From: Nautilus pompilius
Taxonomy: Eukaryota > Mollusca > Cephalopoda > Nautilida > Nautilidae
DNA length: 64,000 nucleotides
NCBI GenBank assembly: GCA_018389105.1
Contig: JACATO010000039.1
Coordinates: 682,001 to 746,000, forward strand
Direction of reading: 5' to 3'
The notes beneath the pieces are model-generated. The model was not told the DNA's origin. It did not search any database and was given only the letters and a program-made list of their open reading frames with translations. A program made the translations under genes and the position numbers. Positions 1 through 11,800 of this stretch are shown in pieces (the stretch's first letter is position 1; each line of letters starts with the position of its first letter).

Positions 1-192
1 TATGGCCATACTCTTCAGGGTCCAATAACTTACTGATTCTGCACAATATATTTATACTCACTTAACCAGAATATTCATCATCTTAATAACACCATAAATA
101 TAGTAAAACTGAAAGAATCTATGGAAACCTAATCAACCTATTTTTGGATTATAAGTTTTACTATTTATATGATTAATCCAATGATCCTACAG

Positions 193-1785
193 GGAATACC
201 AGGCCTAGATGCTCCATGTCCAGTTGGACCTGATGGATTACCTTTACCTGGTTGTGGATGGCGGCCTCCAACACAGGTAAAAGGTCTATTAGAACTACTG
301 CATGACATGTAAAGCATGTGCATGTGCATGTTTCTTATTGTAGGGTTTACCTGGTCTTGATGCACCATGTCCTGTTGGTGAAAATGGGCTTCCTGTTGCT
401 GGCTGTGGTTATCAACAAGTTCGCCGAGCCACAAACCCTCAAGATGTTTTACGTAACCTTGGTGAAAGGTATGGCATGTCTAAATACATAATAAAAGTAT
501 TGTTACCACCATTATTTGGGAATAGTATTTTCACAAGAACCTAGAAGATTGCGGCAAATAAATCAAGAAAAATTCCTTTGTTGTTTTTTTGTCTCTTTCT
601 CTGTGTGTGTGCATGAATAGGTCTGTTTATAAGAGATTTTTCTTTTAGTTTAACTAATCAAATAGATTGGTAATTTAACAGGAATAAGACTGGAAATAAA
701 AAGAACATCTTTTGGGGCCAAATGAAAATTAGTCTTTGTAAAATTGTTAAAGAAATCTATGTAAAATTTATGCAGAGATGTATCTAAGTATCATATGTTT
801 TTAATATAGCTTTTAAATAATTTTAAAAAAATAGTTTAGTTATTCATAAAGAATGTTAAAGTATTTGATTGAAGAATAACTAATCATCTCATTTTTCCGA
901 CTTGTAATACCTGCCCATGACTTAAGAAAATCAAGACTTTAAAAGCATGCCATCTGATTTGTTAAGGTTTATTGTTTAATAAGTCTATCTATGAAGAATT
1001 TCAACTTTCATTTGAGGAATATGTACTTATTAAGTTAACCTTTGGCATTAGTAGGGATGAGTGACAATATACTTAGTGCCTTTGAGCAAATTAATAGCCA
1101 AAAAATACACATGTCCAGGAAAAATGTACAAGTTTTGTTTTGATTTATTAATATTTTGGTGCTTCTTTCTTATCAGTGTTTTGCAAATTTTTTTAGTTTT
1201 TGAAATTTTTATTTTAGTAAGATATGTAACCAGTGAGAAACTATAAATAATGAATCATCACTACATTATATTTAGGCTAAACTCAAATTTTGTTTAAAGT
1301 AAATTGAATTTTTTAAAAATTCTGTACTATTGAAACTACTTTTAGATTGTTTTACTTATTTGGAAAATTTGTAAGGAAACTAATTTTTTACAACCCTCCT
1401 TTTTATTTCACATTACTGTCTACATAATTTGTTTCATCTAACTTTGTCAAATTGCAGACATTATGCAGAATTAAGAAATTTTTAGTAATAATTTTTACTT
1501 ATTTAAATATACTAACCAAGTCTATATAGAAATTTAAAAAAAAAAACAAATTTACATGAATCAATAAAAATCACTATATAATGAATTTGAACTTATATAT
1601 ATGGAATTGATATTTTATCTATATATATATTGTTTTTTCCGCTGTTTGATTTTAATACTGAGTGGTATAGGTTTGCCTCAACTCTAAGCAAAGAAACAGT
1701 TGTCTTTTTTAGTTATACAGTGTCTCTTGATAAATTTTTTCTAATACTCAATTTCTTTTGATTTTTACATTCTAGTGAGCCATAG
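193..1785 (+). CDS. Collagen-like Gly-X-Y protein, C-terminal exons only (partial)
   Basis: Three plus-strand exons with consensus GT..AG borders form the 3' end of a gene starting outside the window: 193-276 (84 nt, phase 0), 344-468 (125 nt) and 1776-1785, which holds the last codons and the TAG stop. The first two exons encode near-duplicate modules of Gly-X-Y triplets with two conserved cysteines, roughly G-(I/L)[16 protein letters not shown]. This is collagen-type sequence in which Gly every third residue would form a triple helix and the Cys pair could cross-link chains. The second module continues into a short non-collagenous tail ([17 protein letters not shown]) and ends SEP-stop after splicing. 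One-exon-per-module structure is usual for collagens. The module resembles the end of invertebrate transmembrane collagens of the CG42342 type, but that is from memory and unproven. Secretory or extracellular location is inferred from the family. Confidence 0.7.
277..343 (+). other. Collagen-like gene, 67-nt mini-intron
   Basis: This intron starts GTAAAA, ends TTATTGTAG, and joins two phase-0 Gly-X-Y modules. It is tiny compared with most introns in this window, which run to several kilobases. The duplicated exon on either side suggests a recent tandem exon duplication. Confidence 0.65.
469..1775 (+). other. Collagen-like gene, last intron
   Basis: An AT-rich intron of 1.3 kb, starting GTATGG and ending TACATTCTAG. 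No conserved exon or recognisable repeat was seen. The open frame near 1061-1246 is low-complexity and F/L/I-rich, as expected by chance in AT-rich DNA. Confidence 0.6.
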
Positions 1786-3540
1786 CATCATGCATCATGC
1801 TTCATAAAGGGACCTAGCTGTACATACTCAAGTACTCAAGAAAGATGCATCATCTTTGAAATGTATAGTATATATGGAGAAATATTATACTTGGAAGGCT
1901 GACAGATATAAGGAACATTTTGTAAACTATGTAACCATAAGCCTTTCTACTGCCACTATGACTAACTCAGGACACAGTGCCAAAAAGCAGTGGCATAAAA
2001 TTGCATTTGCCATCAAAAGATAATGGCATATGAAAAATGTGGACTGTCACATAAAAGCGATGTACATGTTCTTGTTACCTCATATTGTAGAATAATTAAG
2101 TCTGATGTAATTTTGGTTTCTCCTTTTGAAATTGTGATGTAAGTTAGTTTGTTGAAAAGTTATTGCCTTTTTATATATTTTATTTATTTAATGTATCCAG
2201 ATTAATATTCTAGACTAAGTTTAACATTACTATCTATTATGATTTCTACATTAATCCATACCAAAAGCATGTCTGCATTCTTTTTTATTAACTCGACAAT
2301 ATTAGATTGGATATACAACTTAAAAAGTGAAATTTAATTCTGAATAATCCTCCTGACATTGTAGAAGTTATTTTAAAAGCCATTCTTCTTCATGAAATAG
2401 TATCATATGGCTTATGGTACTGTGTGAATGTAGTCATATTGATTGAATGTACGAGAATTACATAAGTGAAGTTCATTCTAGCTACTGTAGGTATCACACT
2501 TTGCTTGGTACCTACTCTGTAAACTAATCATGTTGCATGTTGAGTGTATATGTTGAACATTTGCTGTTTATTCATTAGTATCTACAAACATTTTTACAAT
2601 CAGAAACTGAATACTTCTGTTCAAGTAGGTAAATCTTCTTCTTCAACTACAGGCTTCAATCACAAAAAATAATACTTATCTGTACAATGTCATAAGAAAT
2701 CGTTTGAAATAAAAATAGTAAAAACAGTAACAAACAACAACAACAAAAATATTGTTTTAGGTTGGGTTAGTCATCTGTTTATGCAGGGGTTCTTGAATGC
2801 CACCTTAAAACAACAACAAACTTCAGGCACAGCAACTCTGATTTAAGAATCCTGGCACTTTTATGAATGCACAGTTGTGGAAAAAGAAATTACTTACTTT
2901 GGACAACAGTAGTAAGAATGTCATATCTTCAAGCTACTTGCAACATTTTCTTCTGTTTTTATTCTGTGCAGATTACAAATAATAAAAAAAGAACACACAA
3001 AAAACAACTGTTTATTTCCCAATGACTGTTCTCTCTGAATAATCCAGTTACTGTAACAGTGGATAGATTCAGTGACCATAATAAATCTTTACTTTACACT
3101 TTTATTTTTCTAAGACCTGTTTTTAAAACCCAAAATAACAAATTTCATAATACAGAAAATATAAAGACAAGAAAAACAGTAAATTAAATAAATATTTAAA
3201 CTTTTTTTTTACTCATTAGTTTTAGAGAAGTGTAAAAACCCAAAACTCATACATGTTTTAAGCAATCAAAGAACTTTTTGTGTACAACATTTAGGGAAAT
3301 AATCTCCATCATGTACTACTCAAAATTTGTTAAGGATCAAATGATTATCAAAACCATGAATATTACAAAATACTAGTACAGTTTACTTTTGGATTTTCAC
3401 CCACAGTGTAATCAAGATTCCAGTGTGTCAAGGTTTGAGAACGTGAATATTCAGCCCATAATTTTCATGTAAATGTCAGTGTGTTGCATGCTGTCATTTT
3501 ATCATTTATGTGCTTGGTATTTTATAATGTTGGTTAATAA
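1786..3540. other. Collagen 3' UTR and AT-rich intergenic DNA
   Basis: The 3' UTR of the collagen-like gene should begin here. A polyadenylation-type AATAAA lies in the A-rich run near 2980. No further coding potential is visible. Confidence 0.4.
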
Positions 3541-3559
3541 GAATGGCAAAACAGCAACA

Positions 3560-4365
3560 GATGACATTTGATAGCTACAGAACTTGCTAGAGGGATTGAT
3601 ATGCTTGAGACTGGAGTAACTCAACATCATGTGGCAAATGAGCTTAGCGTAAACCAGAGAATTATTTCTAAGACCTGGGCCTGGCATCACACTTTTGGTA
3701 AAGCTGCTAGATGATATGGTGGGAGCTGATTCAAATCAACAATGCATCAGCAGGATTCCTTTTGGTGTTGCATGTGAGAAAAATTGTTTCCTGATACCAA
3801 CCATTCAAAGTTAACTTCAAAATGCAACAGGTATCAATTTCTTCAAACAAATTGTATATATTCAGCTTCAAATTAATGGTATATTGTCAAGAAGAGCCTG
3901 TTTCACATATCATTAACCATGGGCCCCACTGCAGGACATGGAGAAACTGGGCTGTGGAAGACTCTTTTGGGTGGATCAATAGGCATTTGATTTCTGTACC
4001 TTTTACAAAAAGGTCCAGAGATTTGATGTGCCAAAGTGTGGAGAGAGGTTTCAAGATGCAACATCACTGAAGGTACAGGATTCAGATCTTTGATGTTTAT
4101 ATGAATCCATATGCTGGTGTCGTTAAGAATAACTTCATTCACGTGGATGAAAATATCTGTCCATATCATCCATATGGATTTTTGAGCTGCTATAGCAAGA
4201 TATCTTGTGCTACCATAAACCTCACAAGCACTTTGTAATTCCTTCATAAAGGAAAGGGAAAATCTGGCCCAGGTCACCATTCAAGAACTCATCAAGAGCA
4301 TGAGATGACAGTGCCAAGTTGTCATTTGTGCTAACTGCTTTCTCATGAGATACTGAATAAATTTA
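3560..4365 (+). mobile_element. Decayed Tc1/mariner transposase
   Basis: Plus-strand reading across several frameshifts and stops gives the start of a Tc1-type helix-turn-helix domain near 3595-3690 (DMLETGVTQHHVANELSVNQ, close to the usual GMLEAG..Q..VA..L.V.QS.IS pattern). A second match near 4275-4350 (QVTIQELIKSMR, then QCQVVICAN) corresponds to the conserved C-terminus of these transposases (IP..TI..LI.SM..RC..VI.A.G..TRY). The catalytic DDE region between them is too eroded to assign. No terminal inverted repeats were located. This is a dead copy; the ORFs on both strands here are by-products. Confidence 0.75.
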
Positions 4366-4379
4366 TTAATTACCTGCTC

Positions 4380-5780
4380 TCTCTCCATAACTAGAAATTG
4401 TTGTTTTTGACGGTTGCCTCTATTGGCCTGTTGTGACGTCATTATTTAATGATATCTTTGACATTGCTAACATTAATGTCTTAATGCCATTTATACACAT
4501 TCCAACTTTGCTTTCTCTATGGTAGTAAACAACATTATGACAACCAGATTGTATATCTTGATCTTTAGCAACTTTTTAGTAGTACATTACAGTCTGGAGT
4601 AATGTGAAAATAAAATTTTTTTAAATGAAAAATTTAGATAATTCCATCTTTATTTATCTAGATTACTTTTTTTCCCAGATACTGAACAAATTAAAGTATT
4701 CTTTCTATATAAGCAAGCTGACTTTTCCAATGTTATTTTAAACATGTGAATAGTTAAGGGCATTGCTTTCTTTTACCAAAGCTAGCTAGCCTTCAATGTT
4801 GGTAAAAATAAAATAGTTATGAGAGTTGGATAATATTTTTTGGCGACAATTAGAACAAATTGACATTTTTGTGAATTGTTTACTTATGCTAATTTTTCTG
4901 TATGCAGCTGGAGTAACTGATAATGATGCAGCAAGCAAGGCATTTCCGTCCCATGAAGAGTTTACGTGGACTTGGGCTTGCCATCAAAGGAAGAAAGGAC
5001 CTTTTGATTTCTTCAGATTTTCAAGTTGTTTTTTTCACAGATGCAAGAAGTGATCCACATTTGTGTTTATAATTAAATGGATGAAATAAGTGTGCTATTC
5101 TGTTTGCAGACTAAAGAAATATTTGCTGCTCATGCCAAAAATATAGATCTAGATAAGCAGCAGAAGTATAACCAAAAATTTTTACTGCTTGGGGGGGGGC
5201 AGTGCCTGCTTATAAAGGATTATGGACTGTTTACACTTATTGAGAAATCTAAATTAGTCCATTTGTCAAACTGGCAATTTCCAAATTTGTTTCTTATTTG
5301 AAAGCTCTCTGCAATTAGCATAAAAGGATTAATCTTAAGAATAAGCATAAGCAGTCCATATGTGGTAGTCTATTTTGACCATGCTAAAGCATTGTACCAA
5401 AGCGGTTATGAATGAATATGAATGTGCTGACATTGTTACTATTAATATTATTTGCTACTGTCTACTACTATTAAGGTTTCTTGCATAAAATCTCTTTTGA
5501 CTCTCATAATTTTTATTTATATGCTACAATGTTTACTCATGCAATTTTCACAGTTTGCTTGCCAACTCTTTGATTATGATTGCCAGATAGTTGTTGCTCC
5601 TGATACAGGTTAACATGCAAATAAGTTTTTAATCTCTAGAGCTGAAAAGAATCTTTCTGGCATTGAAATTATAAATAGAAATGTTATGAATAACTGTAAC
5701 AAAATTGTATATTCAGAAATAGAAAACCTCAAGAACATTCTTTGGTTTGTTATTGCAATCCATTTTTTCCTAATCACTAA
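4380..5780. other. Intergenic DNA, nothing recognised
   Basis: AT-rich sequence without a convincing gene, splice pattern or terminal repeat. The short open frames at 4826-5053 and 5077-5301 (plus) show no known motif; the second runs through a poly-G tract. Derivation from the neighbouring transposons is possible but not shown. Confidence 0.4.
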
Positions 5781-5782
5781 AA

Positions 5783-6248
5783 CTATTGTAGCAGTTCACT
5801 AAGCACAACACTTTGCATGTTAAAATCATCTTTATAAAATTCTGAAGCCTGTATCATGATTGGTAACTGGTCTGACATAAATGCCAGAAATGCTACAACT
5901 GTGCATGAGCTCTGAAAATTCCTGAAGTGATTTCGAAATTTTGCCAGTAGATGATCCATATAAGGAATAAATGATGCCTGTTGGTAGTATTTCTCAGGAG
6001 AATCCCTTGTATACTTTTGTATGATGCTCATTTGAACATTGTCCATGGCACAAAGTTGCTGAGCATCACTCAAATTCAGTATTGGCATGTCCAAAACTTG
6101 CATTATCTTGCTTTGGATGCCTAAATCTGTACACTGCAGTCACTTTGATAAGCTCAGTGACAGACTCGATCACAACCAGTGAAACAACAAAGCAAGATTT
6201 AGTAATGAAATGTAAAAAAACTTGTTGCACTTGATTCTCTATTTCCAT
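5783..6248 (-). mobile_element. hAT-type (ZMYM1-like) transposase remnant
   Basis: Two overlapping minus-strand frames, 6066-6248 and 5783-6103, together read like the C-terminal half of hAT-related ZMYM1/DUF4371 proteins. First comes a hydrophobic segment with FVVSLVVIESVTELI, then YYQQASFIPYMDHLLAKF, a pattern (Y(Y/F)..S.(F/Y)(I/V)P(Y/F)(L/M)D.(F/L)) typical of that family, followed by FLAFMSDQLPIMI. The frame breaks between 6066 and 6103. No intact transposase and no terminal repeats were found, so it is an inactive fragment. Confidence 0.55.
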
Positions 6249-6249
6249 T

Positions 6250-9200
6250 GTTGGTTATGTCATCTAATGATGGCAAAGTTCCTGGAAAAAGGCTTTTGAA
6301 TGATGAGAAATTTATGTGGCTCATTCTTTTATGTATGAGACTTGTGCAGGATTTGTGGGCCACTTTGACTTTGTTTCATTACATGCAGGTGTTGGTCAAA
6401 TATTTGTTTTCATTTGCCTCTGCTAATAAAAAAAGAAAGATTTGCATGATTGAACTTTTGCCAGTGTATTATGAAATAGTGGTTCCTTTGATGATTGAAC
6501 CAGATCATGATTAAGCCAATGACCAGTACAGTGGAAATAAAGTGCCTTGGAGTAATGAATCTGAACTTTAGCTTGAGCTTCATTTCTCTGTGCTCATATT
6601 TGTGCAATTGTAATATTATGGGTACGTGTCAGTCGCAAATCAATGCCAATTGATTTCAAGTGGTCAAGGATGAATATATCTACTAGTGGCATATGCTACT
6701 TCTGAAAATTCCACAAGATCTTTAAGTTTTCACTTTGTCTTCAAGGCATGCACAACATGGACAAACCAACAGCTGGCTCATTCCAGCATCTAGCCAAGAT
6801 ATTGAAGAAATTTTAGGGCCTGTGTAAATAGCATTTCTGGTGCTGGTTTTGAAATAGTTATTCAGTATAGTGTCTGTTGCCAGTTTTAAGTCAGAATCCT
6901 GTCATTCTTTTTGCTTCAGGATGACCACATAATGGAAGACAGACACATGGAAAATAAAAATGATGGACTCATTGGGAGCATGAAGATAGCTTCTGTTCTC
7001 CTCCACTTGATTGCTTTAATTGGCTAACAGGATTTTGAATATTCATCTTCTCAACCTTCATTGTTTTTTTGGAATGTAGACTGACTCATGTTTAATACTG
7101 TAGAGCAATAGTATCATTATAACAGTTAAATGGAAGAGTGCAATAAATGCACATAACACCCTCACCATGTGTCTAATTACTTTTGAAACTGTCTTTGTTT
7201 TCCTTGCATTATGAATAGTTATGTATACTTTGCATCTGGACACCATGTACACTCTAAAAAATCAAAGCTTAGCATCATTAGATATTTCTATGTTAAAAGT
7301 AAGTTTATATTCCAAGAAAGAAAATTTTGAATTTGTTCACTACTATTCCTAAGATAGTGTTTTTCTTCATCAAAATGATTGTTTCCCAGCAAACAATCAT
7401 TTTCAGCTTTGTTTTTTGGATTCACAACTTCTTCCAGTTACTCTTGATTGTGTGCTGCTTGATAAGTTTGGTTGAACATTAGTTGATGGTGTTAATCTTT
7501 TACATAGGAGATTGCCCATTGTTGACTGATAACTGCATTTTTTAGTTGAAGATTTAAATTAACGGTGAGACTAAATGAGTACACAACCAACAGAGTCCAA
7601 GATCAGCAGAATATGCCCTCCATGCTGTGTTATATCTATATATATATTGCCAGTATGGGTGGTATAGGTTATACAAAGGTCTGGCGCGTGTCTATCACCC
7701 CACATTCTCAGCAGATGACTTATATTGGCAAAGAATGTGAGTCAACCTGGATGGTTCACTGTATCTACCAAGCTTCTGGCAGTGAATTCTGATAGCATTT
7801 TTAAAAGAAGCTTGAAGGAGGAAATATGAGACTTTAACATTACACAAAATATTTGATAATTTAATTGCTGCAAAAATTCAATAGAAATATGAGAATAAGA
7901 TAGACATGAATTATAGGTGAATGGGAAGAAATTCCACAAAGTAAAAAATTATTTAAGGTTTCCAAAAAAATGAAGTGAAATTTAAAAGTAGGTTCATTTC
8001 TTGAGGCAATTAATTACAAAGAAAGCAACAAACGTATTAATTTTGATGAACAATATGTATATACGATTAGATTTCTTAATGGCAATTACTGCTTGTACTA
8101 AGCTTAATAAATCTTGTTAAAATATGTTATCTGCATAAGTGAAATATTTTACTACTAGATGTGTATACCATAGCAAATTTACATGTGCATTCACTGGTTG
8201 GCATGTTAATGAAGTTGGTGAACTTTCAGATATCCTGTAATTTTCTTAATAGTTCTAATTGAATCTCCCTGTTAATTTAACCTCCCCCCAAATTGTGTAT
8301 CATGGCTTATTGTAATGTTTACAAAAGTTCTTAAGAACAGTTGCCCTATCCATCCTGTATTATATTAATGTTTTGCTAATTTTAACACTATTGGTGTTTA
8401 CTTGTAAGGACAGTATTTTGATCATTGTGGGGTTGCATCCATCAGTAAGACCATTCATTGTAGAAGGGAGAGATACAGTGTGCCTGTTTGAGAGAGGAAA
8501 TTCTGCCTTTCTAAACCATTTTGGTCACACTGTCAATGAATGATGAAATCGGAGAATTTGGACAGAATGTGTATAAGTAATTCACACTTGATCATATTTA
8601 CTCAGTTTAAGTTTACTATAACTTTTGCTTCTATAGCACACTGGCCTCTTCCTTAAATTTGAGGTTCTATTTTTGGTTGAAAATGAACACTAGTAATAAT
8701 CAATATAGCTTAGGATTGTATGTATTTGTAAATGTTGACTGCCACTTTGGATTTTCTTTTTACTTCAGTCCTAGGAGGGAACATTCTACGAAAAAGCTAG
8801 GAGGAAACCTTGATTAATGGTTATTAAAGAGATTATGATGGAAGCTCATACATTGAAAGATTATAAACGAAATACCTAAATTCCACTATCAGAAGGTAAA
8901 TTAAAGCTTTCTGCCTGCTTTTATAAATGTAATAATATTTCAGAATTAAATTCTGATAAATTCCAAGAGTTTGTTGAAGATATTACTTTTTCTAATACAG
9001 CAACATTTTATACTTATTTAATAAGGCACAATCTTTCTGAAATATTTAAATGGGAAAAAAAACTTCAGCTTAAAATTGTAACTTTCGAAATAAAATTATT
9101 TTCTGTTGGCAATATGTTAATTTGGTAACTAAGGCTAGTACTTAGAATTTTCAACTATTTTTGAAACGATGCTGACAAAAGTGGCAATATTTATGTATCA

Positions 9201-9550
9201 ACTAACTTGGTCATTGGAAATATTGACTGCTTTCTATATCGATATATGACTCACTTATACACTCATTCCCATTAAAAGGGCTCGTTGATTTTGGTGTAAT
9301 CAAGAAATAGTATGTGTACACTTGATTACCTGGCTGTATATACCCCCTCCCCCAATCTCATATCGTAGTTGCTTACACTTCTTACCTACTTTTTTTCCCT
9401 CGGAGTTGCATCCCTTACATTTCTAGCGATGAATATTTTAACACACTAGCCGTCTTCGTTTCTTTTGCTGATATACTTTAACTACTGAGAAATAGATTTC
9501 GATGGCAGACGGAACGGGTCGTATCCTAGTTGTGATTTTTCGTAAGCGTC
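6250..9550. other. Intergenic DNA, possibly more transposon debris
   Basis: No gene is recognised. Minus-strand sequence up to about 7450 may be further eroded hAT material because it abuts the fragment at 5783-6248, but no motif confirms this. The rest is plain AT-rich DNA. A perfect hairpin at 7372-7403 is listed separately. Confidence 0.35.
7372..7403. repeat. Perfect 13-bp inverted repeat (hairpin)
   Basis: AAAATGATTGTTT is followed by a six-base loop CCCAGC and the exact complement AAACAATCATTTT. It stands alone in non-coding DNA near hAT debris. It could be an incidental hairpin, a cruciform, or part of a decayed element. Confidence 0.7.
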
Positions 9551-9553
9551 ACT

Positions 9554-9742
9554 CTAGATTTTATTTCCACTATTTGAGCTACTCCGTGATCTCAGGAGCG
9601 GGTTTTGCTGAACCGGTGGCTCAACTTCAAGAGTTATTGTCCTTAGAATATTTCCAGCGATGTTGCTCCATTTAACGCTATACTCGTAAATAAACAGTAA
9701 GACTGAAAACGCGGATACCATAACGGAGATATTTTGTTTCAT
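9554..9742 (-). CDS. Candidate 62-residue single-pass membrane peptide
   Basis: A minus-strand ORF begins in a fair start context (AGGATGA) in a local patch richer in CpG than its surroundings. It encodes a short N-terminus, a hydrophobic stretch of about 18 residues (VMVSAFSVLLFIYEYSV) fit for one membrane span, and a tail with a Pro-Pro pair and a Ser/Arg cluster (LLRSRSSSNSGNKI). I do not recognise a family. It could be a genuine microprotein, a first exon, or chance. No donor splice site of good quality was seen before its TAG stop. Function unknown. Confidence 0.25.
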   Translation of the reverse strand: MKQNISVMVSAFSVLLFIYEYSVKWSNIAGNILRTITLEVEPPVQQNPLLRSRSSSNSGNKI

Positions 9743-11090
9743 CCTAAATTTAAGAGTTGCTTTGGTACTGATGTATCATAATAAATAATGAGTATTGTCT
9801 AGCTGTCAATATTGAGGTAAATATTGTAGAGACTAAGCAAGCTATATAATGCAAGCGGGATAAAAACCACTTCGTGTACATAAGGTAACAGGGACTCAGG
9901 CATGAAAGAAACTAACTAGTAGTTTCAGCTACCTTGTAGGCTCTTCTCATAGAAGACATTTGACAATAAATCTGCCAACCCTCCCTACCCCTTCAGCTGT
10001 ATTCTTTAAGTACTAAAGTGAAAGCAACATTTCATTGTTGGCAATAAAGACAAAATCTGAATATCTTATTGTGATGCCAGAATCTGATCTAAAAGTTAAC
10101 TTTAACAAATGAAATCTTCACAGCCAAAGCATTAATGTTTTTAAATGGTACGGTTCTCCACTTGTTATAGTCTTGGTTTTACAAAAAACCAAGTCAGTCA
10201 GACATGGTGCTTCACTAAAGTAACTGAGAATATCGTCTTACTTTTAAGCCAACAACCTAGTTTTTGTGATGCGATTTGCCAGGATTGGATTTTAACTTAG
10301 AAGAATTTCTTTGAGCAACGTAGAAAACAGTTATTTGTAAATTTACATTTTTCATTTGTACATTCAAACAATGCAAAATTTCTTATTTTAAGGAAAGTTT
10401 TTGATTCAACAAATCAAATGTACAATACAGGGTAATTGCAAGATCACTATTATCACAATGGTTGCTGACTAAGGGAGGTAATCAGTTATTGTCAATACAA
10501 TTTTTTTTGATTGACAAAGAAATACTGTACAGTATGACAATTAGCGAGCATTTTTTACAAGATGTACCGCTAAATACCCACCTCTACGTTTAAAAAGTTC
10601 TGTTTAACTATATTTTTAAAATAGATTTTTATCTGTTAACTAATAGTGCATGCATGTGGAAGTTGGGACTGGCTTAAACTTCAGATTTCACTGTTGGTAA
10701 GTGAATGAATTATATACTGATTTTAATTTGTTTGCAGAACTTCATGGTTTGCTGCATAAAGAGAATTTATATGATGAACCCATATAGAGAACAGAGCTAT
10801 TTCAAAGAATTCAATAGCAACCATCAGAATTATATGTATTTATGAAAAAATTTTTGAAGAATACCTGTCAATCTAGAGACTTGGTACAAGTATATTGATA
10901 CCCAATTTTTAAAGAGCACTTTATTCTGGAAATATACATATGGCTAAATATGATTGAAGTTAATGCTTTGTGCACAGGCAGCAACACATTGACACAATAT
11001 GTATGTAAGATCAGTAATCTTTTGATCTACAAAGTTGCAGCCTATTCCTGGTAGAATCTGTATTGGGGAATCCTGGGGAGTGGGTTTACA
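9743..11090. other. Intergenic DNA, nothing recognised
   Basis: AT-rich sequence with no coding exons or repeats that I could assign. Confidence 0.35.
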
Positions 11091-11099
11091 GAGAGACTA

Positions 11100-11303
11100 A
11101 GGATAGCCCACACATACTTAAGGAGGTTCGTATCTGGTTATTAGTCGGGCTATGGAAGACTTGTGATGCTTTGACTTTCTTTGCACCGCATGATTAATGT
11201 GAGATGGAACACCATCTTCCATAAAAATATGGACGGATAACCATTGCGATAGACAAACTAGGACTACACAAGTCAGTTCAGTGTGTTTGTGAAGTGGAGA
11301 CAC
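11100..11303 (-). mobile_element. Mariner-like transposase fragment
   Basis: The minus-strand ORF contains FMEDGVPSHINHAVQ, matching the second catalytic-Asp block of mariner/Tc transposases (F.QDGA..H.A..V), and then RLITRYEPP, which resembles the R.I.R.G...WP.RSPDL segment that follows. Only about 60 residues survive and the rest of the element is not visible. Confidence 0.45.
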
Positions 11304-11800
11304 ACTACAATTATCAATATATTTTTTAGATAATAATGTGTAGCTAATCTAAACATTTAGAAATATAATATTAAATGACAACAGCATAGCATTCAGATAA
11401 AGACTATGCTAAAGTCCTTACTATTTAAGGTTTCCTTAACAAGATCATTTTTTGTAATATAAATTACTTGCAACTTACTGGGGTAAGTAACCACCAAGAA
11501 TAGTAACCAATCCCAAATTTTTTTTTTAAAATACAATTAAAAAGAAATTAAATTTTGTAGCTAATGTTATCCAAGTCGCATTTAAATGGAAACTTCTCAC
11601 AACAATCGTCAGAACATCTGTTTTTTCTCTCTTGATCTAGTGCACGGGTCAACTGTGCCAAAAGGAGTCTGCTCCAGATATGCACCATCACACGGTGTCG
11701 CAAAGTGATTCTCCATATCGGCAAAACATCAGACAACAAAAAAAATTTGTTTTTTTTTTTTTTTTTAAAACAAAAAATCCCCAAATCTGTACGTACAACA
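11304..11800. other. Intergenic DNA with a poly-T run
   Basis: AT-rich sequence with an A/T homopolymer tract near 11735-11775, just before the CpG-rich island. No gene seen. Confidence 0.35.
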
